Of a DNA stretch of 64,000 nucleotides, positions 9,566-19,769 are shown in pieces; the stretch's first letter is position 1; the number at the start of each line of letters is the position of its first letter. Source of the stretch: Blattamonas nauphoetae (lineage: Eukaryota > Preaxostyla > Oxymonadida). The DNA is taken from the NCBI GenBank assembly GCA_033064195.1, contig JARBJD010000038.1, positions 124,001 to 188,000 on the forward strand, in the 5' to 3' direction. The notes below the pieces were generated by a model. The model ran no database searches. It was given only the letters and a program-made list of their open reading frames with translations, and had not been told where the DNA came from. The position numbers were made by a program, and so were the translations under genes.

Positions 9566-11648
9566 TCAGAATCGGAGTCTTTTGAGCCACATCACTTCTA
9601 CTGACTCATGGATAACGTGAAATCCAGTTGTTATTCCGAGGCGGAGAGGAGAAGGGATGTCGGTGAAGATCCCAGGCTGTTCCTCATCGTCAATGAACAG
9701 ACGAGCTTCTCTCCTTTCCATGTTCACTCGAATCGCTGCTGTCTGGCCGAATTGATCACACTTCTTGTTTGTTCCTGCTGGCTTGAAATCTTTTCCTCCT
9801 TGCCACAGGCTTCCATTCCAAAGAATGAATTCACCACCGATTCCACTCTTAGAGTCTCCACAACTCTCCTGTGTAGCGAAATCGCGAAGTGGATGCATGG
9901 CATACCCAAGGCCTGAAAATATGAATGGAAAGAAAAGCACACTCACATGGGACAGAATGTTCTGTGTGGCTCGGACTTTGAGTTCCCACTCTCCCTGACT
10001 GATTGGAATTGTGAAAGCTGTTCTCCAATCGGAGCTCTTCTCGAATTTGGAGATTTGGATGAGATTGGTTGGCGTGAGGGAGTGAAAAACATCATCGAAT
10101 GTTCTGATAGCCTCCGTTCCAACCCAAATCGGAAGATTTTCAAGTTGTATCTTCAGTTCCTTGACTTTCCGCATCAACTTCTTGACCTCTCTCTCGCTTG
10201 TCTGCTTGGCTTTCGTCGCCTCCCTCAGTTCCCCTCTCAACTTCACAACGTCGGTATTAGCTTCCTCAACTTCAGGTTCTTTCGTCGATTCGACAGGCGT
10301 CTTCTGTTCTTCTTCTCTGTCCATTGGAGGGTCCTCCACCGCCATGGAGTCACCCGATTCCCCAATCCGTTTCAGCCACAAAACTTCGACTGACTGGTTG
10401 ACTTCCGGAAACCGTGTTGAGATGGCGAGGCAGAGAGGAGATGGGATGTCGGTGAAGATCCCAGGCTGTTCCTCGTCATCCACAAACAGTCGAGCTTCTC
10501 TCGTTGACATGTTCACTCGGATTGCCGCTGTCTGCCCAACTCGCTCGCACGCTTTGTGTGTTCCTTTTGGCTCTGACAGTTTTTTCCCTTGAAACATCGC
10601 TCCATTCCAAACAGTGAAATCACCGCCAAATCCACCATCGCAGCTCCCACACGAGTCTTGTGTGGCGTTGTCCGGAAGAGGGTAGTTGTGATATCCGAGG
10701 GCTGAAGACGATGAACAGAATGAAGAGCACACCCACATTCAAATCGTCGACAATTCTGACTTTGAGTTCCCACTCTCCGTTCTCAATTGGAAATGTGAAT
10801 GCTGTCCTGAATTGGACGTCTGTGAGCTTCTTCGATTGGATGAGTCTGGTTGGAGCGAGTGTGTGAACAGTGGCATCGATCGTTCGGAGCGACTTCGTTC
10901 CTGCCCAAGTTGTGAAACTGGCAAGTTTGAGTTTCAGGTCCTCCAACGCCTGGATCAACTGGATGTTCTCCCTCTCCGTTCTCACCTTCTCCGCTTTCAC
11001 AGCTTTGAAAGCATCGTTCATTCGTTGAATTTCAGTGTTCAGCGTCTCTTTTTCCTTTTCTGCGATCTGTTTAGTTCTTTCGACTTTCCCGATCAATGCC
11101 ACCATTGGCTTCAGTCGGTCTGTTGCTTTCTTGGCTGGTTTCTCCGGTTCTGGGGATGTCTGTTTCGGTTCAGAGAGCGATTCTTCCATCGCTCGGAATG
11201 CATCTGTCTCCAAAATCATGAGCGGTCCTTCCTGAATCGAGTCCAAAGGAAGCATGCACTGTCTGACGCGGGTGATGACCTTCTTCGATGTATCTTCGGA
11301 GTGGGAGAGGGCGGAGAGTGTCGAGTGGAGAAGTCGCTTGTTCGCCAGAGGGAGTTCGGAATCTGAGATCAATGTCAGGATGCGTGACATCTCGTCCAGC
11401 AAGCGGCACATCAGGGCTTCGTCCTTCCCGTCCCATTCACGAATCAGAAGAGGAATGTGATTCCAGTTTGGAGGGTTCACGATCATGGATGGATCTGTCT
11501 TCGAACTCGACAATTCTTCCAACACGGATTCGATTGTGATCGGTTTCTGGGAAGAAATAAAAGAGATATGAATGAGAGGAGATCAAAAGAAGATCAATGA
11601 AGAATGATTAATCAATAGAATGAATACCTGGTCTGTTGATGAGCTCAT
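9566..11648 (-). CDS. Two-SPRY-domain protein with coiled coils
   Basis: Four exons (11648-11628, 11546-10733, 10701-9943, 9912-9566) sum to 1,941 nt and encode 646 aa, a whole number of codons. Residues 1-120 are helical, about 150-215 form a Lys/Glu-rich coiled coil (EKEKETLNTEIQRMNDAF), about 220-400 form a first SPRY/B30.2-like domain, about 415-475 a second coil, and about 480-646 a second SPRY-like domain. The two SPRY units are clear duplicates (GEWELKV, then LGY, then GQTAAIRVNM, then DDEEQPGIFTDIPSPL). Each is interrupted by a short intron at the same place, just before LGY. SPRY domains usually bind protein partners; no RING or other catalytic domain is seen. The ATG at 11648 is supported by the 81-nt first intron. 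It is cytosolic by lack of a signal peptide. Confidence 0.85.
9913..9942 (-). other. 30-nt intron, second SPRY unit
   Basis: It starts GTGTGCTTTT and ends ATATTTTCAG. It has no stop and is a multiple of three, but its ends and position match the 31-nt intron of the first unit, and removal restores the paralogous junction (SHVSLGYAMHPL). Confidence 0.8.
10702..10732 (-). other. 31-nt intron, first SPRY unit
   Basis: It starts GTGTGCTCTT and ends CGTCTTCAG. It shifts the frame correctly from VRIVDDLNV into ALGYHNYPLP. The same position is occupied by the 30-nt intron in the second SPRY unit. Confidence 0.85.
11547..11627 (-). other. 81-nt intron, SPRY gene
   Basis: It starts GTATTCATTC and ends TTTCTTCCCAG with a long pyrimidine-rich tail. 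It joins the seven-codon first exon (MSSSTDQ) to KPITIESVLEEL. Confidence 0.75.
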
Positions 11649-12115
11649 TGCGAAGTTGAAAACGGTGACCCACAACTTTGTAGGGGAAAAAAATAAGTTG
11701 AAACCAGTGGAAATATCCTTTCACATATGTCAACTTTTTCCAATGATAATGCACTTTGCATCCATAATAACTGCATTTGGCTGATATCTCGTTTGATTTC
11801 CATGAGCTTTCACCTCATGCATCCGCTCGCTTTTTGCCCTGTCATCTCGAAGGTGTGGTGTTTCGTCCAAAAGAAAGATGACATTCAAATAGTGTTGAGA
11901 TTGTGGGAAAACAATAAAGAGGTGCGGGAGATGGTTGGGCGTGTGGCTTTGGGGCAGTGTGAGAGGGAGACTGAGGGAGAATCCCAACCGTTCGGACAAA
12001 CCATGATGTGATGCCAGAGTCGACAAAGATCACCCACTTACAGAGTTAGTTGTCCAAAAGAAGTCAGAAGTAGGCCAATGCGTTCGCTGGTTCTTGTCTG
12101 CTTCTACACACGATC
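11649..12115. other. Spacer between SPRY gene and helical-family gene
   Basis: Short open frames exist on both strands but none looks like a protein. The part next to 12115 resembles the stretch at about 14670-14731 (both contain TCGCTGGTTCTTGTCTG), so the 3' flank was duplicated together with the neighbouring paralogs. Confidence 0.4.
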
Positions 12116-13201
12116 CTAAAGGTTCATGCCGAGTAGATTGTTCCATTCAATCGAGCTTTCAACAAGCCATTCTCCGATAAAGATGTTTTTGTCGTTTAGC
12201 AGCTTGTCCTCAACCACATCTTCGATGCCCTCCATTCTCAACATTCGATGCGCTGTCTTCCACATTAGTTGATCTGGTTCCCTTGTCTCGTTCCATTCTT
12301 GCTGTGTAATGTTCATAGAACACAAGAAATTCCAGATTGAGTTCTCATCGTCGAAGAAGGTGAGACAGCTTGAGATCGTGAGAGCGACTGGCATATCAAG
12401 AAGGAAATCCACCGCTGGTTGATAATATGGACATATTTGGATGAGCTGGGTGAGGAGGTCCAGAAAATAGTTGGTTTGGTTCCCGCTGATGATCGAGAAG
12501 CGGTTCACGCACAAATGCCGAATATACTTCTCCGACGGAATGAGAACTTGCTGGAAAACCGTCTCATGAACATCTTGTTCTTCCTCGTCATCTTTAATTT
12601 CGAGTTTTTTGAGTCCATCCGGAGTTGCAAGCACGAGACAGCAGGTGATGCTTTCCAGGAGATTAATGTGGATATCGACTGTTTCGACAAAGGAAAGAGA
12701 CAGTGGATTGAGATTGTTGATGAGTTGAGGGATCAGATCAGCGTTAACGAGGGCAAGGAGGGATTTAGCCGAACACATCAAAATCAGTTGATCGAGCATC
12801 TCCATTGTTGCGGTTGTGATCTCCTGGCTTGATGAAGAAATCAGCACCACAAGAGACTGTACGAAGGGGGTCAACGAATCATCAGGTGACGATGCAAAGT
12901 TGCGAAGAAAACCATCTGGTGACATTTGACAAGTTGAGTTCACAGATTCGAGAAGTGTCACCACTTTCGCTTCCAGAGTGACATCAAGGGCAGGCTGGAT
13001 CTTCAACGTGGCAACGAGAGACCGAAAGACAACGGCCTTTTCGGATTCCGTTTCGGACGTGCCTTCATTCCAATTCAGGAACGGTGAGCAATCCATTGAA
13101 AATGGAAATTGAGAGGAGGACAAATCAGAGTGTGGTGCATTTCGGGATGTGTCTGCCTTATTGTCAATTTCCGCCATTCTGAGCGATTCAGAGAATGACA
13201 A
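12116..13201 (-). CDS. Lineage-specific helical-repeat protein, short form (361 aa)
   Basis: A complete single-exon frame. After a variable Ser-rich start it shows the family signature DCSPFLNWNEGTSE, followed by predicted helices throughout. The core LVNADLIPQLINNLNPLSLS is shared with the genes at 14732 and 15975 and, more distantly, with both halves of the gene at 19770. No signal peptide or membrane span. The all-helical pattern with LIPQLI-type repeats suggests an ARM/HEAT-like solenoid, so a binding role is likely, but no function is known to me. Start: 13201 is the first ATG; the downstream Met at 13177 (MAEIDNKAD) lies where the paralogs' conserved leader ends and may be the true start. 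Confidence 0.8.
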   Translation of the reverse strand: MSFSESLRMAEIDNKADTSRNAPHSDLSSSQFPFSMDCSPFLNWNEGTSETESEKAVVFRSLVATLKIQPALDVTLEAKVVTLLESVNSTCQMSPDGFLRNFASSPDDSLTPFVQSLVVLISSSSQEITTATMEMLDQLILMCSAKSLLALVNADLIPQLINNLNPLSLSFVETVDIHINLLESITCCLVLATPDGLKKLEIKDDEEEQDVHETVFQQVLIPSEKYIRHLCVNRFSIISGNQTNYFLDLLTQLIQICPYYQPAVDFLLDMPVALTISSCLTFFDDENSIWNFLCSMNITQQEWNETREPDQLMWKTAHRMLRMEGIEDVVEDKLLNDKNIFIGEWLVESSIEWNNLLGMNL

Positions 13202-14731
13202 GTTGGTTATGGGTCAGAGTTAACTTTGTTGAAAGAAAGAGATTGAGATGAAATTGTCGTCGAAAAAGGAAGCATAAAAATCAAACCAACGAAGACTGAG
13301 AGACGATCACATATTGCGATTAGACAACACTGAAATTCATCTCATCTTTAGACCCAACTCTTCCGACTTTGTCTTCTTTGACTTCTCTTTCCATCGAAGA
13401 CCCTCCGTGTCCTCCTTCCATGTTCTCTCTCTCTCACTCTCGTCTCTTCCTCTCTCTTCACAGCCCTGTCCTCCATTTCATCAGCCTCAGACACAACCAT
13501 CTCCAAATCTCCAAACTCCCCACTTCCCACTCTTCACTCTCAACCCCTCCCCCAATCCCATCCCCTCCTCGAACCCTGCACACTCCTGAGCCTCCCTCCC
13601 CTTCACCGACAACACCACTCCCTTGTTCTCCACCATCACTCCCTTCTCTTCACTCTCGACAGTCCTCTCATCGTCTGCTCCCGCTGTTGTTTCTTGTTCT
13701 GCTGTTCGCTCGAGAGGACTCCAGTCTCCCCAGCTGTCCGTGCTATCACCACACAGCACCGATGCACGAAGTGAGCGAAGGTGACGATGGCAGGTTTCCG
13801 GACAGAATCGTGGTCACTTCGCAGACGACGTGGCAAGCTGCGATGTCGGCTGTGTCTGTCGGTCTTTCCTTCTGCACGCTGCCGTGTTCGCTTGTGCAGC
13901 CTCCGCCCAAGTCAGTCAACAACAATCTCGTTCATCCCTCGAGTTCGGTCGGGGTTGTTTTGGCGATGAGTGAGGGACAGGCAGCGATCGACTGCGGTGT
14001 CGTCGGCGAGATCGACGAGAAGCGACAACAAGCTTCGTCTCCCACGGCGAGCACATGCGGCTGCTGATGAAAAAGAATCATCGCTGCTCCATTCACACCA
14101 GCGAGCATCTCTTCACTCGGCGGAACAAGCTGAGTCCATCGATTTAGTTCGATTGAGAATTGTCACGAGTCGTTTGATGGCACAAAGGAATGAACAACAG
14201 TCAAGTGCAATTGTCGTCGCCCCTTCCGCCCAACACCCACAATCAGCCAACGAGGAGGCACTGCGAAGGTTGACGAGAGATGTGCGAACACCGTTGATGG
14301 AGTCGGAGAGGGGGTGCATGTTGTGATGGGATGTCGAGTGACATTCTGATCAAGTGGCCAAGAATTATCTCGCTGTTCTCTCCACCGCAGAGGGAGAACG
14401 TGATGGCCGTGGTCCGATGTGGAATCGGAGCAGAATATGGATTCAACGGCGTAATCACGAGGGAGGGGAAGAGGCCTGCGGATGTGTGGTGAATTAACTG
14501 CGGAACGATGTCGGGAGGGGTTGGAAGAGAGACAGGACGAGGTGTGAAAGGTGGGTCGCGAGAGGATAGTTGAACCATCTGTGAAATGATGATGGATCAT
14601 CCAGAAATCAGAACAGGAGAGAGGAGATGACGTAGGGAAGATTGATGCTGCGAAATCCGCAAAGTGACGAAGACGTGTTGTCCAAGAGAAGTCACAAACA
14701 CGTCGAAGTTGTCGCTGGTTCTTGTCTGTAT
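13202..14731. other. Pyrimidine-rich stretch with unassigned open frames
   Basis: From about 13370 to 13740 the + strand is strongly C/T-rich. A frame from ATG 13420 to 14067 would encode a Pro/Ser-rich N-terminus and then more ordinary text (HEVSEGDDGRFPDRIVVTSQ). A second frame at 13970-14326 (RLMAQRNEQQSSAIVVAPSA) also looks protein-like. The two overlap in different frames and I recognise no family. This may be a decayed or intron-containing gene on the + strand, or chance coding in skewed DNA. Confidence 0.3.
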
Positions 14732-15790
14732 CTATTCTTGTTTTAGAAGGTTTATGCCCAGCTTATGGTTCCATTCAATCGATCTTTCAACAAGCCATTC
14801 ACCAAATGTTGTGTTTTTGTCGTTTAGCAGCTTGTCCTCAACCACATCTTCGTTGCCCTCCATTCTCAACATTCGATTCACTATCTTCCCCATCTGTCGC
14901 TTTTCTCCCCTTGTTTCGTTCCATTCCTGCTGGAACTTGTCCATGCCTAACAGAAAATAATAGATAGATTCATCAACTTCGAAGAATGTGAGAGAGCTTG
15001 CGATCGTGAGAACTACTGGCATATGAAGAACAAAATCCATTGTTGGCTGATGAGAAGGAGAGATCTGGAGGAGACAGGCGAGGAGGACCATAAACCAGTT
15101 GGATAGGTCTCCATTGACGATCGAAGAGTGGTTCACGCACAAATGCGAAATGTACTGTTCAGAAGGCGCCAGAACTTGCTGTAAGATCATCTCATAAACA
15201 GCTTGTTGTTCATTCCGATCTTTAATTCCGAGAGAGGCGAGACCATTCGGAGTTGCCAAGGAGATAGAATCGATGAGAATATAATTGAGAGAAATGTGGA
15301 TATCGACTGCTTCGGTTGGTGAAAGAGACAATGGATTGAGGACGCCAATGAGTTGAGGGATCAGATCAGCTTTGACGAGTTGAAGATGGGTTTCTTCTGA
15401 ACACCATTCCGACAGAGTCATCAACATCTTCATTGCAGCTGTGGTGATGACCTGGCTGGTTGAGGAAATGAGCACCCCAATGGACTGCACGAATTCTGTC
15501 AGAGAAGCATCACGAGTGTCCCCAAAGTTGTCGAGAAAAGCGTCGGCTGATTCTTGATCCTCTGGATTCACTGATTCAAGAAATTTCACCGCTTTTGCTT
15601 CCAGATAGGCGTCAAGTGCAGGTTGTAGATTCACAGTCGCAACGAGAGACTGAAATACAACGGCCTTTTCGGATTCCGCTTCGGATGTGCCTTCATCCCA
15701 ATTCAGGAACGGTGAGGAATCAATTGACAATGGAAGCCGAGTGATGGACATAGAAGAGGGTGTAGTATTTGGGGATGTGTCTGTTTTCAT
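14732..15790 (-). CDS. Lineage-specific helical-repeat protein, short form (352 aa)
   Basis: Complete single-exon frame, paralog of the genes at 12116 and 15975. Signature SSPFLNWDEGTSEAESEKA, then AVKFLESVNPEDQESADAFL and LVKADLIPQLIGVLNPLSLS. The C-terminal end WLVERSIEWNHKLGINL is shared with the paralogs. No signal peptide or membrane span; predicted all-alpha. The ATG at 15790 follows a leader of about 125 bp that is almost the same as the leader of the next paralog, where this ATG is missing. Function unknown; probably a cytosolic protein-binding solenoid. Confidence 0.8.
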   Translation of the reverse strand: MKTDTSPNTTPSSMSITRLPLSIDSSPFLNWDEGTSEAESEKAVVFQSLVATVNLQPALDAYLEAKAVKFLESVNPEDQESADAFLDNFGDTRDASLTEFVQSIGVLISSTSQVITTAAMKMLMTLSEWCSEETHLQLVKADLIPQLIGVLNPLSLSPTEAVDIHISLNYILIDSISLATPNGLASLGIKDRNEQQAVYEMILQQVLAPSEQYISHLCVNHSSIVNGDLSNWFMVLLACLLQISPSHQPTMDFVLHMPVVLTIASSLTFFEVDESIYYFLLGMDKFQQEWNETRGEKRQMGKIVNRMLRMEGNEDVVEDKLLNDKNTTFGEWLVERSIEWNHKLGINLLKQE

Positions 15791-15796
15791 TGTAAT

Positions 15797-15926
15797 TTCG
15801 GCTATTCTGATTGTTTCGGTGAAAAAAAGCGATAAGGGTCAGAAGAATGTGTGAGTGAAAGAACGAGATTGAGATGAAGTAGATGCCCAAAAGGCACAAT
15901 ACAAAGCAAGAAACGAACAAAAGGAG
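15797..15926 (-). repeat. Conserved 5' leader, shared with the next paralog
   Basis: This stretch is about 90% the same by eye as 17040-17160 (shared words CTTATCG, TTCACTCACACATTCTTCTG, CATCTCAATCT). A weaker match lies at 13190-13260. Because it lies upstream of coding starts and is not kept in one frame, it is probably promoter plus 5' UTR duplicated with the genes. Confidence 0.55.
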
Positions 15927-15974
15927 TGTGAAGGGTGTTGTTTCGCTCGTTTCCTTGTTGGGGCTTGTCTGAGT

Positions 15975-16994
15975 CTATTCCTCTTCCGGAAGGTTCATGC
16001 CCTGCAGGTTGTTCCATTTGCACGAATATGCAACAATAAAGTCTCCTCCGAATGAGGTTTTGTTGTTTCGCAGCTTTTCCCCCATAGAATCTTCGATGCC
16101 CTCCATTCTCAGCTGCTGATGTACTGTCATGCACATCTGTCGCACTTCTCCCCTTTTTCTGTCCCATTCCCGCTGGGCATCGACCATTGAATCCATAAAC
16201 ATCCAGAGTGAGTCACCATTTTCGAAGAAGGTGAGAAAACTTGGGACTGTGAGAAAGACTGGCATCTGAAGAAGAAATTCCATTGTCGGTTGATGTGAAG
16301 GTGAAATTTGGAGGAGACAGGCCAGAAGAGTCATGAATTGACTTGATAGGTGATAATCGATGATCGAAAATCGGTTCCTGCACAAATGGCAAATATACTT
16401 CTCCGAAGGGATGAGAACTTGCTTCAAAACCGTTTCGTGAACATCTTGTTCGTCATCGTCATTTTCAATTTCGAATGTTTCGAGTCCATCCGGAGTTGCG
16501 AGCCACAGAGAATACGTGACACTTATCATGAGTCTGATGTGGATATCATCTGCTTCAGTGAATGAAAGAGACAGTGGATGGAGTGAGATGATGAGTTGAG
16601 GGATCAGATCCGCTTTGACCAGGGCAAGTCGGACTTTCAACGAACAAGATGCGAGAACGAAGTTGAGCATGTTCATTGATGCGGGGGCGATGGCCTTATT
16701 GGCAGAAGAAAGGAGAATCACCAGAGATTGTACGAATTGTGTCAAAGATTCATCAGGATTTCGTGCAAGGCTGCTGAGAAACCTTTCAGCTGATTCTTGA
16801 TTCCGATGAAGAATAGATTCCAGAAATTTCACCGCTTTTGCTTCCAGAAAAACATCAAGGATAGGCTGTAACTGCAAAGTGGCAACGAGAGATCGAAAGA
16901 TAACTGTCTGTTCGTGTTCAGATTCAAGATTTTCTTCATCCCAATTCAGGAACGGCGAGCAATCCATTGAAAATGGGAACTGAGGCATAGTCAT
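15975..16994 (-). CDS. Lineage-specific helical-repeat protein, short form (339 aa)
   Basis: A frame runs open from 17363, but the part above 16994 matches the non-coding leader of the paralog at 14732, so I place the start at ATG 16994 (MTMPQFPFSMDCSPFLNWDE). Core text: VKADLIPQLIISLHPLSLSF and LRMEGIEDSMGEKLRNNK; the end is LQGMNLPEEE. Same predicted all-alpha fold as the neighbours. The paralogs differ mainly in acidic loops and the N-terminus, as expected for diverging tandem copies. Function unknown. Confidence 0.75.
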   Translation of the reverse strand: MTMPQFPFSMDCSPFLNWDEENLESEHEQTVIFRSLVATLQLQPILDVFLEAKAVKFLESILHRNQESAERFLSSLARNPDESLTQFVQSLVILLSSANKAIAPASMNMLNFVLASCSLKVRLALVKADLIPQLIISLHPLSLSFTEADDIHIRLMISVTYSLWLATPDGLETFEIENDDDEQDVHETVLKQVLIPSEKYICHLCRNRFSIIDYHLSSQFMTLLACLLQISPSHQPTMEFLLQMPVFLTVPSFLTFFENGDSLWMFMDSMVDAQREWDRKRGEVRQMCMTVHQQLRMEGIEDSMGEKLRNNKTSFGGDFIVAYSCKWNNLQGMNLPEEE

Positions 16995-17039
16995 AGCAGA
17001 GCGAACAGTACTTGAGGATGTGGCTGTTTCAGATGAATA

Positions 17040-17160
17040 TCGGCTATTCTGATTGCTTCGGTGAAAACAATCGATAAGGGTCAGAAGAATGTGTGAGTGA
17101 AAGAAATAGATTGAGATGAAGTAGAGGTCCAAAAAGCACAATACAAAGCAAGAAACAATA
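17040..17160 (-). repeat. Conserved 5' leader, second copy
   Basis: Counterpart of 15797-15926; it precedes the start at 16994. The ATG used by the paralog at 15790 corresponds here to a CTG. Confidence 0.5.
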
Positions 17161-17164
17161 AATA

Positions 17165-17614
17165 AAAAAGGAAGAAATAATGATGGAGCTTGTGAAAGAG
17201 ATGAAATGAAAAATGGCTTCAATTCGACGACGAACAAAGTCAGACGAATTGAAAAGCATGTATTCAGATCAAAAGATTTTGCTGTCATGTGCATTCTGGG
17301 CTTGGCAATCAGTTGCTTCGGGCGGACGAGGACTGCGACGATGGGAGTGATAAGCAGCCACACAACCAGTGGGTCGTTGAGAGCTGGGGAGGATGCGTGG
17401 CGAGGAAGGATTTGGGGATAAAGTGGAATGGGGACAGAATCAGACGAGACATCGCCGAATGATCAGCGATCGATTCGGAGTCGATCATTCCAACGATCAT
17501 CCGCAATGTCAATCGCCAGAATGATCATCCAGACACAAATAACAATCCAGAATCCAACGAGAAAGGAGAAAGAGGGCGGGAAATGGTTTCGGGAGGAGAG
17601 CGAAGGCCATTGTT
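17165..17614. other. Spacer, no gene seen
   Basis: Open frames of 60-70 codons occur on both strands without recognisable protein text. No element ends were found. Confidence 0.4.
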
Positions 17615-18152
17615 TTATTCAAGTTGCTCAATGTTTGCCCCGTGCATATTGTTCAATTGTATTGAAAGAAGGACAGGTTTCTTTCCATCGCAACCACCTT
17701 TGTCATTTTGAAGTCTTTGGTCGATCACGTCATCAATCCCTTCCATCTCCATTGAGCGAAGATGTGTCGTCTGTGATAAAGGAATGCTTTCCACTTGGTT
17801 GGTCCATTTCTCAGTTAGATCTTCTCGTATCCTCAAACATGACGAAATGGTGTCTTCATGTTCGAAGAATGTGAGACAACTTGGGATTGTGAGAACAATT
17901 GGCAGTGAAACGACGAAATCCATTTTCGGCTGATAATGATCACATATTTCGAGGAATCCGACAAGAAGACGGAGGAATTCATTCGACAACACTCCATCAA
18001 CGATTGAAAAGCGGCGTTCGCATAAGAACAGAATATAGCTTTCTGATGGACGCATGACTTGTTCTACAACAGTAGTTCGAATTGCATGTCGTTCAATTGG
18101 ATGCTCAGCTTCATGGATTGCGAGACCTTCCTGTGTTGCGATACACAGAGAT

Positions 18153-19010
18153 GGGCGATTCTAAATCAAAACTTGCATGCGTCTCCCTTTCGTCTTGAAG
18201 TTGAAGATCTCCCAGAAATCCTCCCAGTTCACAGGTCCAGCCACTATCGACATCATAAAGGTTTGATATTCAACTTTTCTTCATTCTCGCGTGATATCTT
18301 TCCGATTCAAAGTTCAGGCTCCTTCTCACCATCCAACTTTATTTGATTATGAATCTAGATGATCCGACCCGTCTCAACCAGCGTATTGGATGTAGATCAG
18401 ACTGTATGTATTGTTTTTTGTTCTCATGTGCTGAAACTCAGCACTTTTTTGTCTCGTCGCAAATCAAATCTCAGGAGCCATAAGGATCTCTCAAGAATCG
18501 CATGATTGAACGTTTTGGACTGTTTTCGCTCTATTTCTCCTTTTGTTTCAGCAATTTCTCGTTGTAAACCGTCAAATTCGATTCACTCTTTTCGATCTTC
18601 CTCCCACTGCTACAGTTCCTCTCATGCTCGTTTTTCCTTCACAATTTATCACAAACCGCATCGTCAGGATACTTTCTGAAATTTCCAAGACTAATCTTAT
18701 CAAGTCTGTTGAATATGTCTCCTCGAACAGTTTGTGACTTTTTCTCCAATAGATGATCTTGTGTTGGTTCTTTCACACAGAATGAGCTTTTTCCTTCGTT
18801 TTCCATCATTTATCTCTTTTTGAACTTGTTCTGTGATAAAAAGTGTGCACAATTGTCTTCAACAAAAAATGACGATATCGAACGCGATCGAACTTTAATT
18901 CCACTAATTTTCCTGTTTTCTGTCTATTACACAGGTGAACGGTAATTGGGCAAAAAATAATTTTTGGTGACGCACATTAGTGTAAAACAAGTTTTCATTC
19001 AGAATCGCCC
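18153..19010. mobile_element. 858-bp element with 23-bp inverted ends and 4-bp duplication
   Basis: Ends, read on the minus strand: GGGCGATTCTGAATGAAAAC and, inverted at the other side, GGGCGATTCTAAATCAAAAC, each followed by TTG. AGAT is duplicated at 18149-18152 and 19011-19014. No transposase-like frame was seen. About 130 bp inside (18751-18900) resemble the interior of the 449-bp elements at 26815 and 28035 (shared TTTGAACTTGTT and ATAAAAAGTGTGCA), so the two families may be related. It contains a perfect hairpin with a T-run at 18428-18450. Confidence 0.8.
18428..18450 (+). terminator. Hairpin plus T-run inside the 858-bp element
   Basis: The stem GTGCTGA/TCAGCAC (7 bp, perfect) with loop AAC is followed at once by TTTTTT. 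In a eukaryote a T-run can end Pol III transcripts; the stem could be the 3' end of a small RNA. No A/B box was found upstream, so this is only a structural call. Confidence 0.3.
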
Positions 19011-19769
19011 AGATCTCTCCAAAATGAAAATGAGATTAGCGTGAATGATCCCTGAATCTGCAAATGAGAGAGACTGTGGATGAACATTGATGAAGATTTG
19101 GGGGATAATACCCGCTCTGAGGAGAGCAAGACGGTGATTTGACGAACGGAAAACGAACAAATTCTCGAGCAGGTTCATTGAAGCTTTCATGATTGTCTGA
19201 TTGGATGAAGAAAGGAGCACAGTGATCGAAGTCACAAAGTTGATCAAAGATTCATGAGAGAATGATGGATCGATTCCGAGAATTGAGTATTCTGATTCGA
19301 AGAGAAAGGGATACGTGATGGAATCAAAAAATGAGGCAGCTTTCTTCGCCAAAAGGTCGTTGAAGGGGAATCCGTCCTGTATCAGAGACACCAACGATCT
19401 GAATATTGCTGAATTGACCGGCGTTGATTCGCATTGGTTTCCATCCCAATTCATGAATGCTGAATTGTCTATCGACCATGAAAGACGAAGAACAGACACA
19501 CCATCGTTGTAATGTTGGTCCAAGATACTTGATTTAGAGATACGATCACTCATTATTTTACTCGAACTAACGAGCAACAGATGATTGGTTGAAGGTCGAT
19601 TCGTCAGAATTGGTGAGATTACTGGTGAATAAAAGATAAAAATAGATTCCTTTGATGAAATGGGAACAATAAATGATTTGAAGTGGAGATAGAATTCAAA
19701 ATGTGCTTGATTCATGAGGTTATGTCGAAATAACAGGGATGAGAGAGACCAGTGTCACTGAATCACATC

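Larger units (their letters stand above)
17615..19553 (-). pseudogene. Helical-repeat family gene split by an 858-bp element
   Basis: The N-terminal half (19553-19011; SWSIDNSAFMNWDGNQ, LLRAGIIPQIFINVHPQSLS) and the C-terminal half (18152-17615; PSESYILFLCERRFSIVDG, LPIVLTIPSCLTFFEHED) belong to the same family as the three preceding genes. Removing the element at 18153-19010 with one copy of its 4-bp duplication joins them in frame (ANLIFILERSLCIATQEGLA) and gives 358 codons before the stop, the family's normal length. As it stands, the frame meets a stop a few codons inside the element, before any usable splice donor, so the gene is probably broken. Confidence 0.75.

Noticed and set aside
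16995-17363. N-terminal extension of the helical-family frame (start at 17363)
   Set aside because: This part matches the leader of the paralog, where it is not in the coding frame; homology to the family begins after 16994.
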